A model generated the notes under the pieces. It was not told the origin of the DNA, ran no database searches, and saw nothing but the letters and a program-made list of their open reading frames with translations. Positions 6,879 to 12,984 of a DNA stretch of 13,893 nt are shown here, one piece after another (positions within the stretch are counted from its first letter, which is position 1; the number at the start of each line of letters is the position of its first letter). The position numbers were made by a program, and so were the translations under genes. This DNA is from VAZQ01 sp036498625 (GTDB lineage Bacteria > Pseudomonadota > Alphaproteobacteria > Rhizobiales > Xanthobacteraceae): contig DASYFD010000424.1 in assembly GCA_036498625.1 (NCBI GenBank), forward strand, positions 1-13,893. The letters run 5' to 3'.

Positions 6879-8600
6879 CTACGCCAGCGGGCCGGGATTC
6901 TTCCGGTAGCGGTTGACGATCGCGTCGGCGGTCATATAGGCGAGCGCCTGGATGGTGAGGGTCGGATTGAAGCCGCTCATCGAGGGATGAGTCGAGCTGC
7001 CGACGATGAACAGGTTGGGGATATCCCAGCTCTGGCTGTAGCGATTCACCACCGATGTTTTCGGGTCGCTGCCCATGCGGGTGCCGCCCTGGGTATGCGG
7101 GCCGGGGGCGCCCTGGCTCAGCGGCGCCCGCCACACATGGGTCGCCCCCATGGCCTGGCCGATCTGCTCGAGCTTGTCCTGGATGAAGGCCACGCCCTTG
7201 CGCTCGTTCTGCCGCCGCCAGTCATAGGTGATGCGCGGCGCCGGCAACCCCCAGGCGTCGCGCACATCCGGATCGAGATCGATGGTCTGGTCCGCATAGG
7301 GCAGGTTCTCGGTTTCCGAGATGATAACCGTGTGGCGGGCGAAATACTTGGCGAAGAAATTGCGATAGGCGGCGCCCCAGCGCGGGATGCCGGCCGGCGG
7401 CTCCATCCCCATGGCGGTGCCGATCGGCCCGCCCTCCTGGTTGGCGGTGGCGATTGCCACCTGCGAGCCGCGGATGAAGCCCAATCCGCCATGGTCGTAG
7501 TTGTCGGCATTGAAATCGTCGAGGCTGTGCTTCTGCGCGTTCGGCCCCATGTAGTTGTTGACGTAGCGGTTGTCGAAGGCGGCATACACCTTGGCCCCGA
7601 TATGGGCCATGATGTGCTTGCCCACCTGACCGCTGGAATTGGCGAGGCCGTCGGGGAATTTCGCGGTCTTGGAGAGCAGCAGCAGGCGGGTATTGTCGTA
7701 GATGAAGGGCGCCAGGATGACGAGCTCGGCCTCGATGGAATTGTCGGCGCCGTCCGGCCCGTAATACGAGACGCCGGTGGCGCGTCCGCTGTTGTCGCTG
7801 TCGACGCGGTGGCACATGGCACCGCTCACGAGCTTGAAGTTGCCGGTGGCGTCGGCCAGCGGCAGCAGGGTGACGAGCGTGCTCGACTTGGCCCCGACAT
7901 GGCAGCCGAAGGCCTGGCAGAAGCCGCAATAGGTGCATCCCGGCCGGCCCTTATAGGCCTGCGAGATGATCGCATGAGGCGGCGAGAACGGGTGAAACCC
8001 GAGTTTGCGGGCTGCCTCGTCGAACAGCACGCCGGATTGATCGGTCTGCAGCGGCGGCAGCGGATATTCGCGCCGGCGCGGCGCCTCGAATACGTTGCCG
8101 CCAGGGACCTTCTGGCCCAAGAGGTTGCCGGCCTTGCCGGACACGCCGATCTCGTATTCGGCGCGGTCGTAGAACGGCTCGAGATCCTGGTAGCTCAACG
8201 GCCAGTCGGCAAGCGAGGAATCCGACGGGATCGCGCTCGCCCCGTAGCGCTCGACGGTGTGGGAGCGGGCGCGGAAATCGTCCTCGTGGAAGCGCCACGA
8301 GACCGCGCCGTAATGGACGGTGCCGCCGCCCGCCTGGTTGCCGTAGCTGAGGCTGCGCAGCGGGGTTGCGCGCGCGCTCGCATTGGGCCGCCAGGTGACG
8401 GGCTGGCGCTTGGGATTTGGCCGCAGATCCTGACGCTGGAAGAAACGCAGCTCGTCCTGCGGCCGAAAGTCGGCGGTGGAAAGGCGCGGGCCACGCTCGA
8501 GCCCGACGACCTTCATGCCGGCCTTGCCGAGCTCGGCCGCCAGCACCGCGCCGGCCGCCCCCATGCCGACAATGACCACGTCCGTCTTTTCGGTCGCCAT
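6879..8600 (-). CDS. GMC-family FAD dehydrogenase, gluconate/glucose-dehydrogenase large-subunit type
   Basis: This 573-residue flavoprotein has the N-terminal FAD motif VGMGAAGAV (11-19) with acidic LERG (34-37), a GMC-type segment YGNQAGGGTVHYGA (86-99), and the C-terminal HTQGGTRMG (502-510) and FNPTLTIQA (544-552) with the expected catalytic pair H502 and N545. Four cysteines, C222, C225, C228 and C233, form C-x2-C-x2-C-x4-C; related FAD-glucose dehydrogenases carry a 3Fe-4S cluster in a cysteine-rich loop, so an Fe-S cluster is plausible. No signal peptide is present; relatives are exported with a Tat-type small subunit, but no such gene or cytochrome subunit adjoins it here. The ATG at 8600 follows GGGAGGA at 8-base spacing. 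Likely substrate is a sugar, sugar acid or alcohol; the acceptor is probably a cytochrome or quinone rather than O2 (inference). Confidence 0.92.
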   Translation of the reverse strand: MATEKTDVVIVGMGAAGAVLAAELGKAGMKVVGLERGPRLSTADFRPQDELRFFQRQDLRPNPKRQPVTWRPNASARATPLRSLSYGNQAGGGTVHYGAVSWRFHEDDFRARSHTVERYGASAIPSDSSLADWPLSYQDLEPFYDRAEYEIGVSGKAGNLLGQKVPGGNVFEAPRRREYPLPPLQTDQSGVLFDEAARKLGFHPFSPPHAIISQAYKGRPGCTYCGFCQAFGCHVGAKSSTLVTLLPLADATGNFKLVSGAMCHRVDSDNSGRATGVSYYGPDGADNSIEAELVILAPFIYDNTRLLLLSKTAKFPDGLANSSGQVGKHIMAHIGAKVYAAFDNRYVNNYMGPNAQKHSLDDFNADNYDHGGLGFIRGSQVAIATANQEGGPIGTAMGMEPPAGIPRWGAAYRNFFAKYFARHTVIISETENLPYADQTIDLDPDVRDAWGLPAPRITYDWRRQNERKGVAFIQDKLEQIGQAMGATHVWRAPLSQGAPGPHTQGGTRMGSDPKTSVVNRYSQSWDIPNLFIVGSSTHPSMSGFNPTLTIQALAYMTADAIVNRYRKNPGPLA

Positions 8601-8701
8601 GGCTCATGTCCTCCCTTGGCACTCTTGTTATTGCCGTCCGCCCTATCCGGCGGATCGTCGGCCGCGCTGGCGCGCGCCCCCAGCCTCCACTAATATTCCG
8701 T

Positions 8702-8714
8702 CCGCACCGTGCGG
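8702..8714. other. Interrupted palindrome in the divergent GMC/DUF1194 promoter region
   Basis: CCGCAC-C-GTGCGG is a perfect 6-bp inverted repeat around one base, in the 198-base gap between the divergent starts at 8600 and 8799. It could be an operator serving both genes. No clear -35/-10 pair was found, so this rests on symmetry and position only. Confidence 0.25.
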
Positions 8715-8798
8715 CCGGGGCCGATCGATATTCTCACCTTTACGGCGGCAGGGCGCAATCCGCCTGTGCGAATCTCCGCTTTCCAAGAGGGACTTCCA

Positions 8799-9548
8799 AT
8801 GAGCTGGCGCTTCGATCCACGTCGTCAATGGGGCCCCGGGTGGCGCGGTTGCTGCGGCGCGATCATGCTGCTGGCGGCGGGCTTGGGCGGGCCGGCCAAT
8901 GCCCAGGTCGCGGTCGACCTCCATCTCCTGCTCGCGGTCGATGCCTCGGGCAGCGTCGATTTCACCCGCTTCGAGCTGCAGCGGCGCGGCTATGTGGCGG
9001 CCTTCCGCAGCCCGCAGGTGCTGCAAGCCATCCGCGGCGGCGAGAGCCGATCCATCGCGGTTGCGATGTTCCAGTGGACCGGACCGCGGCTGCAGGCCGA
9101 GATCGTGCCCTGGACCCAGGTCAAGGACGAAGCTTCCGCCAACAGCGTGGCGGCGCTGATCGAGACCACGCCGCGCCGGCTGTTCGGCGGCGGCACCTCG
9201 ATCTCGGGTGCCATCGACTATTCCATGAAATGGTTCTCCCAGAGCCCCTTCAAGGCCGAGCGGCGGGTCATCGATATTTCGGGCGACGGCTCCAACAACG
9301 GCGGCCGCTCGGTCACCCGCGCCCGCGACGAGGCGGTCGCGGCCGATGTCAACATCAACGGGCTGCCGATCCTGGCCTGGGAGCCCGACCTCGACCGCTA
9401 CTACAAGGAGAACGTAATCGGCGGCCCCGGCGCATTCATGATCGTGGCCACGGACTTCAACACGTTCGCCGACGCCATCCTGAAGAAGATGATCATCGAG
9501 ATCGCCATGAACGTGCGGCCGGGCCTGACCCGCATCGGCAAGCGCTGA
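8799..9548 (+). CDS. Secreted DUF1194 protein with a von Willebrand A-like fold
   Basis: This 249-residue protein has a basic N-terminus, a hydrophobic stretch (about 18-30) and a probable signal-peptidase site after PANA (32-35). The mature part opens with VDLHLLLAVDASGSVD (39-54): DASGS (48-52) is the DxSxS metal-ion site of VWA domains, with GGTSI (131-135) and DISGDGSNN (159-167) at the later metal-site positions. It matches the DUF1194 family, whose function is unknown; VWA folds usually bind other proteins through Mg2+. The ATG at 8799 is chosen over an in-frame upstream start at 8709 because GAGGGA (8787-8792) lies 6 bases before it and the signal peptide then sits at the N-terminus. 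The next gene, HupE-like, follows on the same strand after a repeat. Confidence 0.85.
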   Translation: MSWRFDPRRQWGPGWRGCCGAIMLLAAGLGGPANAQVAVDLHLLLAVDASGSVDFTRFELQRRGYVAAFRSPQVLQAIRGGESRSIAVAMFQWTGPRLQAEIVPWTQVKDEASANSVAALIETTPRRLFGGGTSISGAIDYSMKWFSQSPFKAERRVIDISGDGSNNGGRSVTRARDEAVAADVNINGLPILAWEPDLDRYYKENVIGGPGAFMIVATDFNTFADAILKKMIIEIAMNVRPGLTRIGKR

Positions 9549-9562
9549 GCCGCCTCAGAGTA

Positions 9563-9600
9563 TTTTCAGGAAAAGTGGAAACCGGTTTTCCGTCTGAAAA
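9563..9600. repeat. Short palindromic repeat, family C
   Basis: TTTTCAG/CTGAAAA (9563-9569 with 9594-9600) encloses GAAAA/TTTTC (9570-9574 with 9586-9590), with AAGTGG and ACCGG in the loop. The core 'GGAAAAGTGG..ACCGGTTTTCC' is a very common Rhizobiales intergenic repeat (recalled, not searched). It lies between the DUF1194 and HupE-like genes and may separate their transcripts; there is no terminal U-tract. Confidence 0.75.
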
Positions 9601-9630
9601 TGCGACCATGCAAAAATGCTGGCGCTTTCG

Positions 9631-10224
9631 ATGAACCCGCGGTCGTCACGAATCGGCCTCTTGGGCCTGCTGCTGCTTTGGCCCACCGGCGCGCTCGCGC
9701 ATATCCTGGGTGACCAGGCCGGCGGCTTCATCAGCGGCTTCGCGCACCCGATCTCGGGTCTCGATCATATCCTGGCGATGGTCTCGGTCGGCCTGTGGGG
9801 CGCGCAGCTGGGGCCGCCGGCCATCTGGCTGCTGCCGGTGACGTTTCCCATGGTGATGGCGTTCGGCGGGATGCTCGGCCTCCTCGGGGTGCCGCTGCCC
9901 GGCACCGAGATCGGGATCGCGCTGTCCGCCATCGGGCTTGGCGCCGTGGTGGCGATCGAGGCGCGGCCGCCGCTCTGGGTCGCGGCCGGGCTGGTCGGCT
10001 TCTTTGCGATCTTTCATGGCCATGCCCATGGCACCGAGCTTCCGCCCGACGAGAGCGGCGTGCTCTACAGCATGGGCTTCGTGGTCGCGACCGGGTTGCT
10101 GCATCTTGCCGGCATCGGGATCGGGCTGATCAACCGCTGGAGGGCCGGAGAGGTGATGCTGCGGCTGGGCGGCGCCGGGGTTGCGATCGCGGGCTGCGTG
10201 TTCCTGTGGGGCGCGCTCGCGTGA
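9631..10224 (+). CDS. HupE/UreJ-family membrane protein, probable nickel or cobalt transporter
   Basis: This 197-residue protein begins with a signal peptide (about 1-23, cleavage after ALA, leaving an N-terminal His), followed by about six membrane segments. Family motifs are HPISGLDHILAMVSVGLWGA (39-58) and the histidine-rich HGHAHGTELP (129-138), which fit a metal ligand role. HupE/UreJ proteins are linked to Ni2+ uptake for hydrogenase or urease, and some relatives to cobalt; neither enzyme is encoded here. The start is uncertain: an in-frame ATG at 9616 would add five residues, and neither has a good ribosome site. 9631 is preferred because the family C repeat probably reaches to about 9616. 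The preceding DUF1194 gene is co-oriented. Confidence 0.85.
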   Translation: MNPRSSRIGLLGLLLLWPTGALAHILGDQAGGFISGFAHPISGLDHILAMVSVGLWGAQLGPPAIWLLPVTFPMVMAFGGMLGLLGVPLPGTEIGIALSAIGLGAVVAIEARPPLWVAAGLVGFFAIFHGHAHGTELPPDESGVLYSMGFVVATGLLHLAGIGIGLINRWRAGEVMLRLGGAGVAIAGCVFLWGALA

Positions 10225-10235
10225 AGGACGCCGCT

Positions 10236-10262
10236 CCCGCATTACGCTTCGCTCCACGCGGG
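10236..10262. repeat. REP-like palindromic element, family D
   Basis: CCCGC (10236-10240) pairs with GCGGG (10258-10262) around ATTACGCTTCGCTCCAC. This 'CCCG..TTACGCTTCGCTC...CGGGCTACG' layout is shared by REP-like repeats in many proteobacteria (recalled, not searched). It lies just after the HupE-like stop, where REP elements often sit. Confidence 0.5.
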
Positions 10263-10280
10263 CTACGGGATCCACGCAAG

Positions 10281-10310
10281 AAAAAAGCCCCGGACTTTTG
10301 TCCGGGGCTT
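10281..10310 (-). terminator. Intrinsic terminator of the porin gene
   Basis: On the minus strand, a perfect 11-bp GC-rich stem (10300-10310 with 10285-10295, four-base loop) runs into a tract of six T (10286-10281). It starts 43 bases after the porin stop. On the plus strand no T-tract follows, so it is directional and belongs to the minus-strand gene. Confidence 0.9.
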
Positions 10311-10353
10311 AAGTCGTCATGAAGCTGAAGTCAGGAGATCAGCAAACTCGCCA

Positions 10354-11124
10354 TCAGTGGAACATGTTGAACCGGAACACCAGCTCGCTTCGGATCGTCT
10401 GGATGAACTTCTTCGAGTTGCTCGCCGAACCGTTGGTGACGCCGGTGAGGGCATCGATATGGGAAAGATCAGCCGCCTGGAACTCTGAATAGCGGTATTC
10501 GGTCTTCCAGAACAGGCCGGGCAAGAATGACAGGCCGTATTCATAGCCGGTGCCCAGGAACCAGCCGTGATAGGTATTCGAAGGCAGGAAGGTGAGCTGA
10601 TCGATCCCGGACGTCGAGTCGACCAAATTCACCTGGTCGAAATGGGCCTGCGTGTACCCGCCCGAGACGTAGGTCAGGAACATCGGCGCCATCACATAGC
10701 CGATCCGGCCGCCAGCTCCCCAGGTCCAGGAATTCTTCTCATCGCCGACGAAGCTATCGTTGAAGTGCGGCGTGCCCTTGAGGCTGCCCCAGTCCCAATC
10801 GCCGAATGCCCCGATCACCCAGCTGGAGGCGACCTGATAGTCGCAACCGACCTGTCCGGTTCCGAACCAGCCGCGGCCGCCGCCGGTCGTGGTCGTTCCT
10901 TCGTCCCCAATGAGGCCAGGATCGGTCTCATGGAACGTTTCCTGGTTCCACATGCCATAACCGCCGCCGACGCCGATGTAGCAGCCGGTCCAGCTGAAAG
11001 CGGGCGGCGGTGCCTTCATCAGCGGTGCCTTGGTGGGCATATCCGCCGCCATGGCATTGCCAGCAAGCAGAGCGCCAAACACCGCGCCTGTGATCAGTGC
11101 GCCTGTTATCAAAGATTTTTTCAT
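10354..11124 (-). CDS. Outer-membrane beta-barrel protein, Omp31/Omp25-like
   Basis: This 256-residue protein has a classic signal peptide (1-26, MKKSLITGAL... ending NAMA), then a short proline/lysine-rich linker ADMPTKAPLMKAPPP and the first barrel strand FSWTGCYIGVGGGYG (43-57). Alternating aromatic/glycine strands follow to a C-terminal RSELVFRFNMFH (245-256). C48 and C94 (QVGCDYQ) match a cysteine pair seen in rhizobial relatives and may form a disulphide. The last residue is His rather than the usual Phe/Tyr of the BAM signal, though Phe occurs at positions 250, 252 and 255. The ATG at 11124 follows GAGGGG (11131-11136) at 6 bases. It is monocistronic with its own terminator. The role is probably a structural or porin-like outer-membrane protein; channel activity is not shown. 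Confidence 0.9.
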   Translation of the reverse strand: MKKSLITGALITGAVFGALLAGNAMAADMPTKAPLMKAPPPAFSWTGCYIGVGGGYGMWNQETFHETDPGLIGDEGTTTTGGGRGWFGTGQVGCDYQVASSWVIGAFGDWDWGSLKGTPHFNDSFVGDEKNSWTWGAGGRIGYVMAPMFLTYVSGGYTQAHFDQVNLVDSTSGIDQLTFLPSNTYHGWFLGTGYEYGLSFLPGLFWKTEYRYSEFQAADLSHIDALTGVTNGSASNSKKFIQTIRSELVFRFNMFH

Positions 11125-11250
11125 GACCAGCCCCTCATGCGACGATTGAACGTAGGCAAGTTATACCGTGCGCCGGGCCGTTTGGCTGTGCCATTTCGGC
11201 AACGGCTGTCCGAAATCGTACGGTGATCTGGGCGACACAAGCCGGAATGC

Positions 11251-11282
11251 GGGCGCTTCTTGCGGCTTCCAGGTAGGCGCCC
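11251..11282. other. Weak hairpin in the gap between the Bug and porin genes
   Basis: GGGCGC (11251-11256) pairs with GCGCCC (11277-11282) over a 20-base loop, within the 223 bases (11125-11347) that separate the Bug receptor stop from the porin start. No T-tract follows on either strand. The rest of the gap must hold the porin promoter, but no convincing -35/-10 pair was recognised. Confidence 0.2.
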
Positions 11283-11347
11283 AAGATCGTGAATAATCAA
11301 TCTGCATCAATACTTTACGCGCGAAACGCCCCCGGCACCTGAGCCGC

Positions 11348-12391
11348 TCAATTCAACTCTGCGGAAAATACCGCCGCCCGGTCGTGGATGGGCTTGGGAG
11401 CCGCATAGGCTCGCTCCAGCAGACTCTGGATCTGCCGGTCGTCCAAAGGCGCGATGCTCAGGCGCTGCTTGGCCGATTCGGCCCGGAACTGCTCGTCCTT
11501 CAGGACCGCCTGGAAAGCCTTGCGATAGAGCGCCATGCGGTCGGCCGGCACCCCCGGCGGCGCCACGAATGGACGGCCGAATTCCTGCGGCAGCACGATC
11601 AACTCAAGCACCTTGCGGTCGTCGGGATTCTTCAAAAGATCGATGGCGAGCGGCACGTCCGCAAGCTCGGCGTTCTTGCCCAGCCCCATCTGCACGATGA
11701 CATTGATCTTGCGGTTCTCGATCCAGTCGAAGCTGATGGCCTTGTAGGTCTGCCAAGCCAAGCCGCAGATGCCCTCGACCTCGCCCTTCTCCACCGCCAG
11801 CCGCATGCTGCCGGTGTCGTAGCCGCTGATGACCTTGAACCTCGTGCCGAACAGCGCGTTGAGGATCTTCGGGTAGACGCCGGGACCTGCGCTCACCCCG
11901 GTGGCGGCGACCGGGACGTCGCGTCGGGTCGCATCCTCCAGGGTCCTGATCGGGCTTGCGATCCAGGTGACGCAGATCGCCTCCTGCTTGTCGGTGCTGC
12001 CGATCCACTCGAACTTGCGCGGATCGTAATGGGCGACCGGGGAATCGTAGAGCGGCAGCATCAGCGAAGCGTTCTGGGCCGCCAGGATGGCCGAGCCGTC
12101 GCGCGGGGCCGAGTTGTAGATGAAGTTCGCGCTCGCCACACCCGCTGCAGTCGGCATGTTCTTGATGACGAAATTCGGATTGCCGGGCAGGTATCGGCTC
12201 ATGTGGCGGGCGAGGAGCCGCGCGATGGCGTCGTAACCGCCACCGCCGCCCGAGCCCACATACATCGACAACGACGCAGTCTTGAAAAACTCCTCCGCCG
12301 ATTGGGCCCGCGCCAGCGTCGGAGAAACCGCCAGAAAAGCGCCGATCAAGCCGCGGCAGACGATGGAAACCTGGCGGCGTTGCGATGACAT
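11348..12391 (-). CDS. Bug/TctC-family periplasmic solute-binding receptor
   Basis: This 347-residue protein has a signal peptide (about 1-29, cleavage near ARA-Q), then LSMYVGSGGGGGYDAIARLL (41-60), the glycine-rich first ligand loop of Bug proteins, and an 'NMPTAAGVASANFIY' stretch (78-92) equivalent to the usual 'NxPGAGG..A'. Bug proteins bind carboxylates and other small organic molecules for tripartite tricarboxylate transporters, but many are orphans; no TctA/TctB genes appear here. The ATG at 12391 is chosen because GGAGGT (12397-12402) precedes it by 5 bases and a signal peptide follows; the open frame extends to 12907, but that extension overlaps the cytochrome gene. It lies 20 bases after the cytochrome c stop, so the two are one operon. 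Ligand unknown. Confidence 0.9.
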   Translation of the reverse strand: MSSQRRQVSIVCRGLIGAFLAVSPTLARAQSAEEFFKTASLSMYVGSGGGGGYDAIARLLARHMSRYLPGNPNFVIKNMPTAAGVASANFIYNSAPRDGSAILAAQNASLMLPLYDSPVAHYDPRKFEWIGSTDKQEAICVTWIASPIRTLEDATRRDVPVAATGVSAGPGVYPKILNALFGTRFKVISGYDTGSMRLAVEKGEVEGICGLAWQTYKAISFDWIENRKINVIVQMGLGKNAELADVPLAIDLLKNPDDRKVLELIVLPQEFGRPFVAPPGVPADRMALYRKAFQAVLKDEQFRAESAKQRLSIAPLDDRQIQSLLERAYAAPKPIHDRAAVFSAELN

Positions 12392-12411
12392 CGTCGACCT
12401 CCGATCGCTGC

Positions 12412-12825
12412 CTACTGCCGGGTTGCCAGATAGGCCACGATATCGTCCCGGTCGCGCTGCGCGACGCCCTGGAACACCCCCATGGCGGTGCCGGGCACCA
12501 TCTGACCCGGGGCCCCGATCCAACCGGCGACCAGATCCTCGTTCCAGTCCCAGGACGCCGCCGCTTTGAAGGCTCGCGAGTAATTGAAGCCCGCGACCGT
12601 CCCGGCCTTGCGGTGCAGGATGCCGAACAGATTGGGCCCGAACCGGTTGGGGCCGCCCTCCTCCAGCGTGTGGCAGATCGCGCATTGGCGCACGAAAGCG
12701 TCTTTGCCTTTGGCGGCATCGCCGGCCGCGCGGCCGTGGTCCGTGCCCAGGCACGCAAGGGCGACGAGCGCAGCCGCGACCCGCAACAGCGCCGACTTGG
12801 GATCGTGCCGGATTCGAAAGCGCAT
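12412..12825 (-). CDS. Small periplasmic class I cytochrome c
   Basis: This 137-residue protein has a signal peptide (about 1-34, ending GRAA), then GDAAKGKDAFVRQ leading to the single haem site CAICH (48-52; H52 proximal ligand). GPNRFGPNLFGILHRKAG (58-75) and PGTAM (111-115; M115 the likely sixth ligand) match mitochondrial-type cytochrome c, as does C-terminal DDIVAYLATRQ. It would be a soluble one-electron carrier in the periplasm. The ATG at 12825 is preceded by GGAGGAGGA. It is first in an operon with the Bug receptor and divergent, across 159 bases, from the haem-binding CarbReg gene. Its electron donor and acceptor are not shown; neighbouring dehydrogenase-like products are candidates only. 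Confidence 0.93.
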   Translation of the reverse strand: MRFRIRHDPKSALLRVAAALVALACLGTDHGRAAGDAAKGKDAFVRQCAICHTLEEGGPNRFGPNLFGILHRKAGTVAGFNYSRAFKAAASWDWNEDLVAGWIGAPGQMVPGTAMGVFQGVAQRDRDDIVAYLATRQ

Positions 12826-12984
12826 AGGGGTCCTCCTCCGCCGGCCTCATCTTGCCTGGCGCGGGCCATGGCTCAACCGAGACGGTTTGGTGTAGTTTGT
12901 CGCGCACAAGACGTCAAAGCGGCGGGCGACCCGAATTCCAGTTGTTCGCGGTGGCGGATGGAAATTCCAAGGCGGGAGATCATC

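Noticed and set aside
6987..8693. Long open frame on the plus strand (568 codons)
   Set aside because: Antisense to the GMC dehydrogenase, whose motifs are unmistakable. The antisense product has no recognisable domain.
8709..8798. Upstream in-frame start of the DUF1194 gene
   Set aside because: It would put 30 residues before the signal peptide; the ATG at 8799 has a clear ribosome site.
11125..11347. TATAAC on the minus strand as the porin -10 box
   Set aside because: No acceptable -35 hexamer at normal spacing, so the promoter was not annotated.
11384..12388. Plus-strand open frame (334 codons)
   Set aside because: Antisense to the Bug receptor, which has a signal peptide, ribosome site and family motifs.
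11348..12907. Extended 519-codon version of the Bug receptor
   Set aside because: The extra 172 codons cover the cytochrome c gene in another frame, and a good ribosome site and signal peptide mark the internal ATG at 12391.
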